From: Nocardia vulneris
Lineage (GTDB): Bacteria; Actinomycetota; Actinomycetes; Mycobacteriales; Mycobacteriaceae
Assembly: GCF_001613425.1 (NCBI RefSeq)
Contig: NZ_BDCI01000008.1
Span: forward strand, 186,001 to 250,000
Direction: 5' to 3'
Length of the DNA: 64,000 bases
Shown here: piece after piece, positions 38,361 through 47,355 of the stretch
How positions within the stretch are numbered: the stretch's first letter is position 1
Layout: the number at the start of each line of letters is the position of its first letter
Notes under the pieces: generated by a model
The model's input: only the letters and a program-made list of their open reading frames with translations
Told to the model about the DNA's origin: nothing
Database searches by the model: none
Position numbers and translations under genes: made by a program

Positions 38361-39077
38361 TCAGGCCTTGACGACCTGGGTGCCGCCGGCGAACTTGTCG
38401 TGCCAGCCCTGCTTGTTCGGGTCCTGCGAGATGGTGACCATGATGTAGATCGCGAGCACCAGCGAGACCAGACCGCCGACGCACGGGATGATGTTCGCCG
38501 CGACGAACACGTTGCGCTTCAGCGAGGTGACCGGATCGATCTTGGCCGCGCCGCCGGGCGCGAGCACCTTCAGGCCGAGCACCTTCTTGCCGAGCGTGGT
38601 GCCCTGCGAGGTCTCCATGCCGACGAAGTAGCCGAGCTGAACCAGGGTCCAGAGCAGGCCGAGGCCGATGGTCAGGCCGAGGCTGTTCTTCACCAGGATG
38701 TAGATGATGAAGTACGGGATGTAGAGGATGAGGGCGTCGATGACACGCGCGCCGATGCGGGTGCCGAGGTCACCCGGCTGGCCGCCGTAGTTGTTGAAGC
38801 CGCCCGGTTGCTGCGGGTACTGGCCGTACGGATCCTGGGGCTGCTGGCCGTACTGGGGCTGCTGGCCGTATTGCGGCTGCTGGCCGTACTGGGGCTGCTG
38901 ACCGTACTGCGGCTGCTGGCCGTATTGCGGCTGCTGACCGCCCTGGGGGAACTGTTGGCCGCCCTGCGGGAACTGCTGACCGCCTTGCGGATATTGCTGG
39001 CCGCCTTGCGGGTACGGCTGCCCATACGGCTGCCCGCCCTGCGGATACTGGTTGGGGTCGTACCCACCGCTTGTCAT
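38361..39077 (-). CDS. RDD-family membrane protein with Gln/Tyr repeat tail
   Basis: The 238-residue protein has a disordered N-terminus made of PQGGQQ and PQYGQQ repeats (about residues 8-80), then an RDD domain: the Arg in LGTRIGARVIDALIL, membrane helices and KVLGLKVLAPGG. RDD proteins are small membrane proteins, some linked to ion or solute transport. The ATG at 39075-39077 follows GAGGAC. The tail resembles that of the convergent DUF4190 protein. Confidence 0.88.
   Translation of the reverse strand: MTSGGYDPNQYPQGGQPYGQPYPQGGQQYPQGGQQFPQGGQQFPQGGQQPQYGQQPQYGQQPQYGQQPQYGQQPQYGQQPQDPYGQYPQQPGGFNNYGGQPGDLGTRIGARVIDALILYIPYFIIYILVKNSLGLTIGLGLLWTLVQLGYFVGMETSQGTTLGKKVLGLKVLAPGGAAKIDPVTSLKRNVFVAANIIPCVGGLVSLVLAIYIMVTISQDPNKQGWHDKFAGGTQVVKA
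38839..38946. repeat. 18-bp tandem repeats in the RDD gene
   Basis: Six units beginning GGCTGCTGGCCGTA (period 18, at 38839, 38857, 38875, 38893, 38911 and 38929) encode six-residue QQPQYG repeats on the minus strand. Units differ at a few positions, and length change here would stay in frame. Confidence 0.85.
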
Positions 39078-39124
39078 AGTTGTTTGTCCTCGTCGAGTGA
39101 TCAGTAGTTGGACGAATGCGTACG

Positions 39125-40042
39125 TTACGGACATCGACTGCGTTGCAACAACCCATTCCCGTCGAGTATCCACGGTTCGCGCGGCAGATGTGCCGGGTCG
39201 AAACTGTCGAGGAGCTCTGCCGACGAGGTCGCCGCGTAGCCGAGCGAGTCGGCGATCGCCGCCACTATCTGTTCGGGCGTGTTGCCGAGGGCCAGCTGGT
39301 CCGCGAGGGTCACCGCGCCGTCCCGTTTGGCGAGGCGCTTGCCCTCGGTATTGAGCACGAGCGGGACGTGGGCGTAGCGCGGGACCGGTAGCTCGAGCAG
39401 CGTCGCCAGATAGGCCTGGCGCGGGGTGGAGGAGAGCAGGTCGTCGCCGCGCACCACCTGATCGACGCCCTGCGCCGCGTCGTCGACCACCACCGCGAGG
39501 TTGTATGCGGGAACGCCGTCGCCGCGCCGCAGCACCACGTCGTCCACCGCGCCGCGGTAGCGCCCGTGCAGTTCGTCGACGATCTCGAATTCGGTCGCCG
39601 TGGACCGTAGCCGCAGCGCGGCCGACCGTCCTTCGGCCAGGAACGCGGCTCGTGCCTGCGCGGTCAGCGTGCGGCAGGTGCCCGGATAGGCGCCCATCGG
39701 CCCGTGCGGCGCCGTCACCGCCTGCTGTATTTCTCTTCGCGTGCAGAAACATTCGTAGGTGCGTCCGGCGGCGGTGAGCCGATCGATCGCGGCCTGGTAG
39801 AGCGGGAGCCGTTCGGACTGCCGGACCACCGGGCCGTCCCAGTCCAGGCCGATCGCGGCCAGATCGGCCAGCTGACGTTGCTCGGCGCCCGCTCGCACCC
39901 GATCGAGATCCTCCACCCGGATCAGGAACCCGCGACCGGTCGATCGGGCGAACGCCCAGGCGAGCAGGGCGGTACGCAGGTTGCCCACGTGCAGGTCCCC
40001 GGACGGGCTCGGGGCGTAGCGGCCCGCACCCGGTTCAGGCAC
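39125..40042 (-). CDS. gluQ: Glutamyl-Q tRNA(Asp) synthetase
   Basis: The 305-residue protein is a truncated GluRS-like enzyme without an anticodon-binding domain. It has the HIGH-like motif PSPSGDLHVGN (residues 12-22), the zinc motif CFCTRR with a later YPGTCR, and the KMSKS-like KRLAKRDG. GluQRS activates Glu and attaches it to the cyclopentenediol of queuosine at position 34 of tRNA-Asp. The enzyme needs Q-modified tRNA, so its presence near tgt and a Q-precursor transporter shows the host makes Q-tRNA. GTG start; it lies in a minus-strand run with DUF309 and RDD genes. Confidence 0.93.
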   Translation of the reverse strand: MPEPGAGRYAPSPSGDLHVGNLRTALLAWAFARSTGRGFLIRVEDLDRVRAGAEQRQLADLAAIGLDWDGPVVRQSERLPLYQAAIDRLTAAGRTYECFCTRREIQQAVTAPHGPMGAYPGTCRTLTAQARAAFLAEGRSAALRLRSTATEFEIVDELHGRYRGAVDDVVLRRGDGVPAYNLAVVVDDAAQGVDQVVRGDDLLSSTPRQAYLATLLELPVPRYAHVPLVLNTEGKRLAKRDGAVTLADQLALGNTPEQIVAAIADSLGYAATSSAELLDSFDPAHLPREPWILDGNGLLQRSRCP

Positions 40043-40090
40043 GAGCCCGATTTGTCAGAAACGACGTCGGCACGCACGCCATCGTAGAGG

Positions 40091-40576
40091 TCAGCCGCAC
40101 AGCCGCGGCTTGAGCTCCTCGGGTGCGATCGGACGGTGCGCGTCGACGGCGGCGAGCAGCGCCTCGGCGTAGGTGATGAGCCCGGCGCGGTCGATGCCGT
40201 ACGGGGCGTCGGCGTCGCCCTCGGGCCGGAACTCGGTCAGGCGGATCACCGCCCGGGTCAACAGCGTGCGCGCGCCCTTTGGATTACCGCGCTGGATGTG
40301 TGTGACACCGACAGCGAGCTGCGCGAGCGCCTGCCACAGCATCCGCTCGGCGAACGGCCCGTTCTTCCACGCTGCCTCTAATACCTCGTGCGCGTTGAAT
40401 GCCAAACCGTCGTCCAGCAGTTGCTGAGCGAAGGTGAGTGTTTGCTGCGGGGGTAATTCAAGATCATCGGGAATTCGGGCAACTCCGACACTTCCGGAAG
40501 GCAGTGGGCGCCCCAACCGGTCTCGCGGACGAGAGTTCCGGGCGCGACCTGCGTCGTCGCGATCGCGGTCAACCAT
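40091..40576 (-). CDS. DUF309 domain protein
   Basis: The 161-residue protein has the family motif FNAHEVLEAAWK (about 74-85) followed by AERMLWQALAQLAVGVTHIQRGN. DUF309 is a small helical fold of unknown function. The first 40 residues are charged and low in complexity. The ATG at 40574-40576 is one of several in-frame candidates (others up to 40657). It lies 48 bp upstream of gluQ. Confidence 0.82.
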   Translation of the reverse strand: MVDRDRDDAGRARNSRPRDRLGRPLPSGSVGVARIPDDLELPPQQTLTFAQQLLDDGLAFNAHEVLEAAWKNGPFAERMLWQALAQLAVGVTHIQRGNPKGARTLLTRAVIRLTEFRPEGDADAPYGIDRAGLITYAEALLAAVDAHRPIAPEELKPRLCG

Positions 40577-40994
40577 GCCTTCCATCATGCCCGGTCCCGA
40601 CGATGTCGTCGATGAGACGTTGTCCAAAGAAAGGACATTTGACGGATCACGGAGCAATTACATCAGCCCAAAAGTTACCCGAACAGTGCCGACCGGAATG
40701 CTTACAACTAGCTGGCAATGTTTCCGCAACTGGTCATCTTCGCAAACGTGGCAGATGCGATGATTTAAAAAGCAAGAATCGGGCAAACTTTCGATAGACC
40801 TGCTACTGTTTAGCGCGCGGGGGCAACCTCGTGGGGCGCATTGGCCCCGAACGTACCGTGCGATGACGACGCACCGTGGAGTTGCGCGCTTCCACCAGGC
40901 GCACAGGGGATTCGGCGTTCTGGCCGAGTGCCGGTGCTAGTTAGAACGATGTCAGAAGGAATCTCGTTCTCGACGCAGCAAAGGAGCTAGTGCC
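40577..40994. other. AT-richer intergenic region
   Basis: The 418 bp between divergent DUF309 and DUF397 genes look poorer in GC than their surroundings (for example TTTAAAAAGCAAGAATC near 40765). They presumably hold both promoters. No further gene or repeat is recognised. Confidence 0.5.
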
Positions 40995-41204
40995 GTGGAA
41001 GTTGATTTGACTGATGCTGTGTGGCGCAAGAGCACATACAGTGGCCCCGACGGAAACTGTGTAGAAGTCGCATTTCTGATCGACGGCGAAGTCGCGGTCC
41101 GAGACACCAAGGACAACGGATATGGCCCGGTGCTCGCGTTTGCCCCGGGACAGTGGGATGCGTTCCTAACCGGAGTTGCGCAGGGGGAGTTCGGGCGCGC
41201 CTGA
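40995..41204 (+). CDS. DUF397 domain protein
   Basis: The 69-residue protein spans a complete DUF397 domain: VWRKSTYSGPDGNCVEVAF, VAVRDTKDNGYGPVLAF and WDAFLTGV. In actinobacteria these small proteins are usually encoded next to an XRE regulator, often with developmental or antitoxin-like roles, but no such partner is here. GTG start after AAAGGAG. A terminator lies 30 bp downstream. Confidence 0.9.
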   Translation: MEVDLTDAVWRKSTYSGPDGNCVEVAFLIDGEVAVRDTKDNGYGPVLAFAPGQWDAFLTGVAQGEFGRA

Positions 41205-41234
41205 TAACCGCAGGTCACCCAACTAGGCAGTACG

Positions 41235-41262
41235 GGCCCCGGGTCGGTACGGACTCGGGGCC
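41235..41262. terminator. Bidirectional terminator between DUF397 and qcrB
   Basis: GGCCCCGGGTC (41235-41245) pairs with 41252-41262 (one G-T pair) around a 6-nt loop, between convergent genes. Confidence 0.85.
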
Positions 41263-41282
41263 TTCGCATTGCCTGCCTCATC

Positions 41283-42941
41283 TCAGCTATCGGACGAACC
41301 GTTCCCGTGGGAACCATTGCCGTTGCGCCGATCTCGTTCCTGGTAATCGCGCAGCACCGCGAGTTGTTTGTGTTCTTCGGCGTGATCGGTTTCGTGATTG
41401 CGCTCCGACTCCTGCCAGGGGTCGGCCCGCAGGAAGCTGCCGGTGCCGGGCTTGCCGGCCAGGCCGAGCTTGCTCATCTTCTTGGGGACCGGTGCGCCCT
41501 GATAGGCCAGCGGGAGCGGGTGGCCGTGCTCGTCGACCGGGCCGAGCGGCTGGTGGATCTCGATGTATTCGCCATGCGGCAGTCGCTTGATCACGCCGGT
41601 CTCCACGCCGTGTTCCAGCACTGCCCGGTCGCTGCGCTGCAAGCCGAGGCAGACGCGGTAGGCGATGAAATAGGCCAGTGGCGGCAGCAGGAGCAGGCCG
41701 ATCCGGCCGGTCCAGGTGGTCGCGTTCAGTGAGATGTCGAACTTGTAGGCGACGATGTCGTTCACGCAGGACAGCGTGAGCACCACGTAGAAGGCGATCG
41801 CCATCGCGCCGATCGCGGTGCGCACCGGCACGTCACGCGGACGCTGCAGCAGGTTGTGATGTGGGGCGGTGTCGCGGGTGAGCCGTTTCTCGATCCACGG
41901 GTAGGCGATCAACACCGTGAACACCACGCCCATGAGCAGCGCGCCCCAAACCGGCGCGGGCACCGTGTAGCGGCCCAGATACAGCTCCCACGGCGGGATC
42001 AAACGCATCATGCCGTCGGTCCACATCATGTAGAAGTCCGGCTGCGAGCCCGCGGAGATCTGGGCGGGGTTGTAGGGGCCCATGGTCCAGATCGCGTTGA
42101 TCTGGAAGACGCCGCTCATGATCGCGACGATGCCGAGCGTGAAGGCGAAGAAGGCGCCCTGATCCAGCGAGAACACCGGGACGATGCGCGCGCCGACGAC
42201 GTTCTTCTCGGTGCGGCCGGGGCCGGGGAACTGGGTGTGCTTCTGGTACCAGACCAGCGCGACGTGCGCGGCGATCAACGCGAGCATGATGCCGGGGAAC
42301 AGCAGCACGTGCGCGATGAACAGGCGCGGAATGATGATGGTGCCCGGGTAGTCGCCACCGAACATCAACCAGTGCAGCCAGGTACCGATGATCGGCATGC
42401 CCAGGGTGATGGACGAGAACGCGGCGCGCAGGCCGGTACCGGAGAGCAGATCGTCGGGCAGCGAGTAGCCGAAGTAGCCCTCGAACATGGCCAGGATCAG
42501 CAGCAGCGAGCCGATCACCCAGTTCGCCTCACGCGGCTTGCGGAACGCACCGGTGAAGAACACGCGGAACAGGTGCACGATGATCGATGCCGCGAAAAGT
42601 AGTGCGGCCCAATGGTGTACCTGCCGGACGAACAGACCGCCGCGCACCTCGAAGGAGATGTTGAGCGCCGTCTCGTACGCCCGCGACATGGTGACGCCGC
42701 GTAGCGGCTGATAGGACCCGTCGTAGACGACCTCGGTCATCGATGGATCGAAGTAGAGGGTCAGGTAGATGCCCGACAGCAGCAGAATGATGAAGCTGTA
42801 CAGCGCGATCTCGCCGAGCAGGAACGACCAGTGCGTCGGGAAGACCTTGTTGATCGACCGCTTCAGGAACGCGGCGGCGCGATATCGCTCGTCGGCGGAG
42901 TCCGCCTGTGCGCTGACCTTGTTACCAAGTTGAGTTGCCAT
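41283..42941 (-). CDS. qcrB: Cytochrome bc1 complex cytochrome b subunit
   Basis: The 552-residue protein has the actinobacterial QcrB layout. Heme-ligand His residues lie in the second helix ([22 protein letters not shown]) and fourth helix ([25 protein letters not shown]). The quinol-site PEF-type motif reads PPWELY, and a charged His-rich C-terminal tail is present. It oxidises menaquinol in the bc1-aa3 supercomplex. The ATG at 42939-42941 opens MATQLGNK. Normally it ends a ctaE-qcrC-qcrA-qcrB operon, but neither neighbour is a respiratory gene, so this is a stand-alone and possibly extra copy. Confidence 0.93.
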   Translation of the reverse strand: MATQLGNKVSAQADSADERYRAAAFLKRSINKVFPTHWSFLLGEIALYSFIILLLSGIYLTLYFDPSMTEVVYDGSYQPLRGVTMSRAYETALNISFEVRGGLFVRQVHHWAALLFAASIIVHLFRVFFTGAFRKPREANWVIGSLLLILAMFEGYFGYSLPDDLLSGTGLRAAFSSITLGMPIIGTWLHWLMFGGDYPGTIIIPRLFIAHVLLFPGIMLALIAAHVALVWYQKHTQFPGPGRTEKNVVGARIVPVFSLDQGAFFAFTLGIVAIMSGVFQINAIWTMGPYNPAQISAGSQPDFYMMWTDGMMRLIPPWELYLGRYTVPAPVWGALLMGVVFTVLIAYPWIEKRLTRDTAPHHNLLQRPRDVPVRTAIGAMAIAFYVVLTLSCVNDIVAYKFDISLNATTWTGRIGLLLLPPLAYFIAYRVCLGLQRSDRAVLEHGVETGVIKRLPHGEYIEIHQPLGPVDEHGHPLPLAYQGAPVPKKMSKLGLAGKPGTGSFLRADPWQESERNHETDHAEEHKQLAVLRDYQERDRRNGNGSHGNGSSDS

Positions 42942-43309
42942 ATCCGACACCCCGCCCACGAGAAGTGATTTGCTTCTACTACAGACGGTAGCAACGGATC
43001 GTGTCCGAATCGATGGTTTTCCCGGATGATCTTGTAAATCAAGATCATTCGCAGGCTTCGCAGACCGGCGAACAGGGCGATACCGTGCGGTTTTCCGGGG
43101 TTCGGCGCAGTTGGGCCAAGATCGCGGCCGGGCAGCCGTTTGTACGCGCTAAAAGTGGGTATCGTCTTGTGCTGTCAAACAATTCGTGAATTTTATGTCA
43201 GGTTCGATTCGGGGTTCGCTATTTGTGCTTCCGCGGGTGCTGGAAGTGAGGTTCCGGACTCGGGAGAGCGGTGGTCCGGAGGCTTCGTTACTGTCGGGCG
43301 GTGCGCAGG
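42942..43309. other. Divergent promoter region qcrB / acyltransferase
   Basis: The 368-bp gap holds a 9-bp inverted repeat (43026-43048). A 62-codon frame at 43001-43189 has no clear ribosome site and is not convincing. Nothing else is recognised. Confidence 0.5.
43026..43048. promoter_or_regulatory. Inverted repeat upstream of qcrB
   Basis: ATGATCTTG-TAAAT-CAAGATCAT is a perfect 9-bp dyad with a 5-bp AT-rich centre, about 85 bp upstream of the qcrB start. Size and position suit a dimeric regulator; which one is unknown. Confidence 0.55.
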
Positions 43310-44968
43310 ATGGCCCCGCAGGACGCGACGATGTACTGGCTGGCGGGCCGCACGCGTAACGACCTGTTCCTGCTGTACTGCTTCGACGACGCCGGGCACT
43401 CGTTCGAGCGACTCCGTGCGGATATCGCGCAGCGCGTCGCAACCATCGACGCGCTGCGCGTGCGGGCCCGGGATGTGCCGGGCGATCTCGATTATCCGTC
43501 CTGGGTACCCACCGAGTTCGACGTGGACCAGGTCGTAGAACACCAACTGGCACAACCGGATCGGCGGCATCTCGAAGCGGCGTTGGGGGAGGTGGTCGGC
43601 AGCGTGCTCGATGCGGGCGTGCACCCGTGGCGGTTACATGTCTTCCGGGGCATCGTCGGCTTCGCGGATCGGCGGGACGGGGAAGCGCCGATCGCGCACG
43701 GACCTGCGCTGGTGGCGGTGCTGCAGATGTCCCACGCGCTGGCCGATGGTCGGCGCGCTGCCGAGATCGCGCGAGAGCTGTTCTCTGAGCGGGAGACCGT
43801 CGGTGGCCTGCCGGTTGTCCGCGAGACGCCGGGGGCGCTCGGCGCGGTGCGTTCAGAAGCGAACACTCCGCGTCGCGACAACCCTGTCACCAGGATGCCC
43901 ACGTCGGTCCGGAAGGTCACGGCAGCGGCGGCTGCCCTGATTCGCCTACCGGTTCATGTGGCCGAGAACGGAATTCGGAGCTATCGGTCCTTCCGCCCGC
44001 AACACGCGTCTGCTGGATGCAGCGTGGCGGACCGACAGCGGGAGGCGGTCTCCACCAGAGCCGCGGCTCGTTCGGTTGCGGAGACGGCCCTCGCGACGTG
44101 GGTGTCCGCACGCTGGGCGGACGCGGCGATCGCGGTGCCATGGCTGCCGATTCGAATGGTGCGGACGGCGTATCGTGGATACGGAGCGTTCCAGGCCCAG
44201 CGGGAACTTGCGGCCCTGACGGCGGCGGGCGAATTGCCGGAGCCCGGCGAGGGTTTCGTGCCGAACCGGGTCAACCGCATCGTGGCAAGCGGTGCCGCCG
44301 TGCATCGTGTTCGGATGCTTGTGTGCGAGGCGTCGGCGTTGCGCGTTCCCGGGCAGACGGTCACCGTCGTCGTGCTGACCGCGGTGTCCCTGGCGCTGGC
44401 CCGCTACCTCGAATCCCATGGCGAGCAGGTGGATCGGCTCGGCGCGCAGGTGCCGATGGCGCTGTCGGATACTGCGAAAGCGCAGGCGCACAACAACTAT
44501 CGCAGCCTCAGCGTCGACCTGAGTACCGACGTCGCCGACCTGCGTGAGCGTGCCGACAAGATCGCGGCGACGCTGCGCGACCGTCGCGTCCGCGCGCAAC
44601 ACCCTTTGCTCACCGCGCAGGATCGGGTCACCGAGGTCGTCCCCGCACCGCTGCTCCGCCGCGATATCGCCCGCTATCCGCTCGATGTCGTCCCCGAGAC
44701 CATCGCCGGCCACACCGTGGTCTCCAGCGTGCACCGCGGCCCCGCGGACCTCACCTGCGGCGGCGGCCGCGTCCGCTGGACCGCCGGCTTCCCCGCCATC
44801 GGCTCTGTCATGCACCTCACCCACGGTGTGCACGGCCTCGGCGACACCATCACCCTCTCCATCCACGCCGACCAGGCGACCATCCCGGACCTCGATGTCT
44901 ACACGGACCTGCTCCAAGTCGCCCTGGACGAGGTCACGCGCGGACTTAAAGAGGAACTGGTCGACTGA
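43310..44968 (+). CDS. WS/DGAT-like O-acyltransferase domain protein
   Basis: The 552-residue protein has the wax ester synthase/diacylglycerol acyltransferase layout. The HHxxxDG active motif appears as SHALADG (S141, H142, D146, G147): the catalytic second His is kept and the first His is Ser. The C-terminal half has the expected NNYRSL and GLGDTITLSIHAD blocks. Typical members acylate diacylglycerol or alcohols; activity here is less certain. The ATG at 43310 has a weak ribosome site, and a GTG at 43271 is possible. A long hairpin begins inside its stop codon. Confidence 0.75.
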   Translation: MAPQDATMYWLAGRTRNDLFLLYCFDDAGHSFERLRADIAQRVATIDALRVRARDVPGDLDYPSWVPTEFDVDQVVEHQLAQPDRRHLEAALGEVVGSVLDAGVHPWRLHVFRGIVGFADRRDGEAPIAHGPALVAVLQMSHALADGRRAAEIARELFSERETVGGLPVVRETPGALGAVRSEANTPRRDNPVTRMPTSVRKVTAAAAALIRLPVHVAENGIRSYRSFRPQHASAGCSVADRQREAVSTRAAARSVAETALATWVSARWADAAIAVPWLPIRMVRTAYRGYGAFQAQRELAALTAAGELPEPGEGFVPNRVNRIVASGAAVHRVRMLVCEASALRVPGQTVTVVVLTAVSLALARYLESHGEQVDRLGAQVPMALSDTAKAQAHNNYRSLSVDLSTDVADLRERADKIAATLRDRRVRAQHPLLTAQDRVTEVVPAPLLRRDIARYPLDVVPETIAGHTVVSSVHRGPADLTCGGGRVRWTAGFPAIGSVMHLTHGVHGLGDTITLSIHADQATIPDLDVYTDLLQVALDEVTRGLKEELVD

Positions 44969-45028
44969 TCACCAGGTAATGGTGGCGGCATCGGCCGAGA
45001 GCCCTCCGCCACCATTACCTGGTGATCA
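44966..45028. repeat. Long hairpin, copy 3 of a three-member family
   Basis: The arms 44966-44988 and 45006-45028 pair over 23 bp. The left arm is identical to copy 1 over the shared 23-nt core and the loop (ATCGGCCGAGAGCCC) nearly so. The stem starts at the stop codon of the acyltransferase gene, while the next gene is on the same strand 245 bp on. Confidence 0.85.
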
Positions 45029-45273
45029 ACTGTCCAGGTTCGGGCTGTGCCTTTGGCGGCTATGGGCGGCGATCTGCGCGCCGGCAGGCGTGGCCAGATG
45101 TTCTCGGAGAGGTCCTGGTGGTCGCGCTGGAGTGTGTGCGTGGAACCGAGCGCGATCGCCACTCCCGTATGCGGATCGGCGGGCTCGTCGCCGGGGGCGT
45201 GGTCGAACTGCTCGGCGCATTGAAAATGCTTGCCGACAAAGGGATTAGCGGGTGCGGCGTACGCTCGGGTGGT

Positions 45274-46026
45274 GTGATCGAACCGGAAGAGCGGCGCGGC
45301 AGAATCGAGCCGGGTCAGAAGCGGGTACGGGTCTACCTCGCTGGGCAGCTGGTGGCCGATTCGTCTCGGCCGGTGCTGGTTTGGCAGACCTGGCACCACC
45401 CGGTCTACTACCTGCCGGTTGCCGACCTGCACGCGAAACTGGAACCGAACGGCGAGACCACATACTGCCAAAGCAGGGGCGAGGCGACCTTCTACGACGT
45501 CGTGGTGGACGGTGCCGTTGCGGCGGGTGCGGCGGCACGCTACCTCGACCCGGTGGTGCCCGAATTGATCGACCTCGTCCGGCTGCGATTCGACCTGATG
45601 GACGAATGGTTCGAGGAAGACGAGCGGTCCTACGCTCGCCCGCGCGATCCGTACGTCCGTGTCGATATCCTCGCCAGCTCCAGGCATGTGCGGGTGGAGA
45701 TCGACGGGGTCACGGTCGCCGATTCGCACACCCCACACATGGTCTTCGAAACCGGGCGCTCCGTGCGGTACTACCTACCGCCCACCGATGTCCGGATGGA
45801 CCTGCTCACCCCGAGCGCCGCGCACAATTCGTCCCCGTACAGGGGCATCGCCGACTACTGGTCCGTGCGCATCGGCGACAACGAGTACCGGCACGTCGCC
45901 TGGAGCTACCGCACCCCGCTCCCGGAAAGCCAGAAGATCGCCGGGCTGATCGCGTTCTACAACGGGCTGGTCGATACCTATCTCGACGGCGAACTTCAGG
46001 AACGCCCGCCCACACTGTTCGAGTGA
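45274..46026 (+). CDS. Two-domain DUF427 protein
   Basis: The 250-residue protein has two DUF427-type halves: RVRVYLAGQLVADSSRPVLVWQ... and HVRVEIDGVTVADSHTPHMVFETG... Each is followed by the YYLP block, and the second also has SPYRGIADYWSV and a KIAGLIAFYN tail. The function is unknown. The GTG at 45274 is chosen because the first domain begins soon after; its ribosome site is weak. Confidence 0.82.
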   Translation: MIEPEERRGRIEPGQKRVRVYLAGQLVADSSRPVLVWQTWHHPVYYLPVADLHAKLEPNGETTYCQSRGEATFYDVVVDGAVAAGAAARYLDPVVPELIDLVRLRFDLMDEWFEEDERSYARPRDPYVRVDILASSRHVRVEIDGVTVADSHTPHMVFETGRSVRYYLPPTDVRMDLLTPSAAHNSSPYRGIADYWSVRIGDNEYRHVAWSYRTPLPESQKIAGLIAFYNGLVDTYLDGELQERPPTLFE

Positions 46027-46156
46027 TGGCCCGATCTCCTGTGGTCGGCGGAACCGTCGGCCGGTTCCGCCGCGTCGCCGGTGACGTCCGGTGGTTGGGG
46101 GAGCACGGTCTACGTTCAACGGCCAGATGGGGTCGTGATCTCGTCGCCACCGAGCT

Positions 46157-46302
46157 GAACGTGGCGGGTGCCTAACAGAACGTGGTGGGTGCCTAGCTGA
46201 ATGCGGTGGGTGCCCAACTGAACGTGGTGGGTGCCTAGCTGAATGCGGTGGGTGCCCAACCGAACGTGGCGGGTGACTAACCGAACGTGGCGGCTGCCGG
46301 AT
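46157..46302. repeat. 21-bp minisatellite with two alternating unit types
   Basis: Seven units of period 21 start at 46157, 46178, 46199, 46220, 46241, 46262 and 46283. Type 1 reads GAACGTGG(T/C)GGGTGCCTA and type 2 GAATGCGGTGGGTGCCCA; units 2 to 5 alternate, implying a 42-bp higher-order repeat. The plus strand is closed by stops. The minus strand is open as a 7-residue repeat (LGTHHVQ/LGTHRIQ), but no convincing gene uses it. Confidence 0.9.
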
Positions 46303-46535
46303 GGCCGTCGTGATGGGCGCGCTAGCCGCAACGACCGGGGCTCTTCCCGGCGATGGCCGCGTCCATCAACCTTCCCGGTGTCGGCAACTTCGATGTTCCT
46401 GTCCCGCAGGAATACGAGGCACCGGTCCAGCAGCTCAATCAGCAGATCCAGCAGGCTGTCTCGGCGATGCCGAACGCGCAGGCCCCCGGCGTCCAGCAGC
46501 TTGATCCGGATCTCCGGACCGGAAGATTCGGCCTA
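46301..46535 (+). pseudogene. Decayed secreted-protein gene (frameshifted and truncated)
   Basis: An ATG-led frame at 46301 encodes a short signal-peptide-like stretch (MAVVMGALAATTGALPG). One nucleotide further, a second frame carries a plausible mature N-terminus (MAASINLPGVGNFDVPVPQ and on through QQLNQQIQQAV) that runs only to about 46530, where the antisense methyltransferase gene begins. Joining the two needs a 1-nt shift near 46350. This looks like the remains of an exported protein gene; the family is not recognised. Confidence 0.45.
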
Positions 46536-47180
46536 CGGATGCGGTTTGTGCCAGACCAAGGAGTAGCGCCAGAAGAGGCGGCGGCGGACCTGTGCGCCGG
46601 GGAGCAGGGTGCGCACTTGGTCGCGTACCTGGCGGGTGGTCAAAGGTGGGTCGAGACGGACCGGCATGTCGGCGTGCGTGGGATCGAGGGCGTGCCGGTC
46701 GCCGAGGCCGAGTGTGCGCAGTAGTGCGAAGGTGCCGCCGAGTACGCGATGCCCAAGTGCGGCAAGGAATTCGGTGGGCAATTCGCGGGGGAGGTCGGTG
46801 CGGGGCAGTGCGACGGCAGCGAGCACACCGCCGGGGCGCAGTGCGTCGGCCAGGACCGGGAGCACTTCGTCGAGCGGCAGGTGGTGCAGCGTGCTGATGG
46901 AGACGATCGCGTCGCAGGTCGCGGGCGGAAACTGCTGGTCCAGAATGTCGCCGAGGATGCAGGTGACGTTCGCCGGTACCACCTGTTTCGCGGCGTCGAT
47001 CATCACCGGGGACTGATCGAGCGCGTCGACCCGTTCCGCCTGCCGGGCCAGCACGGCGGCGAAGGCACCCGCCCCGCAACCCACATCGAGCACGCGGGAC
47101 ATGTTCTTCGGTAACTGACGCAGCAGGAGCCGGTGGTAGAAACTGTTGTGGTTCCAGTCGATTCCGGTCACCGCATCCAC
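46533..47180 (-). CDS. Class I SAM-dependent methyltransferase
   Basis: The 215-residue protein has the SAM motif VLDVGCGAGAFA (about 30-41), the motif II region ALDQSP, and the DAIVSISTLHHLPL block typical of small-molecule methyltransferases. The substrate is unknown. Its start is GTG at 47180. The upstream 175-bp gap contains a TGTGCACAAC sequence shared with the repeat region further on. Confidence 0.85.
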   Translation of the reverse strand: MDAVTGIDWNHNSFYHRLLLRQLPKNMSRVLDVGCGAGAFAAVLARQAERVDALDQSPVMIDAAKQVVPANVTCILGDILDQQFPPATCDAIVSISTLHHLPLDEVLPVLADALRPGGVLAAVALPRTDLPRELPTEFLAALGHRVLGGTFALLRTLGLGDRHALDPTHADMPVRLDPPLTTRQVRDQVRTLLPGAQVRRRLFWRYSLVWHKPHP

Positions 47181-47355
47181 TCTGCCACGAGGATCATGCC
47201 GACCTCACAGACCTTCTGCACGAGGCACCGGCGGGTCGTTCGGCGAGTCCCTGTGGGAACTGTGCACAACCTCTGTGGGCCTCATCGATTCCGCTCGGCG
47301 GGCCTGCACACCATCCACAGGGCGACGGCGTGAAGTCAACCGTGCACCGTCGGAC

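Noticed and set aside
43001..43189. 62-codon plus-strand frame upstream of the acyltransferase
   Set aside because: Weak start signal, no pattern, and it overlaps the inverted repeat proposed as an operator of qcrB.
46116..46331. Minus-strand heptad-repeat frame over the 21-bp minisatellite
   Set aside because: A 21-bp period always gives a 7-residue repeat in an open frame; no ribosome site or conserved flanks, so coding is not supported.
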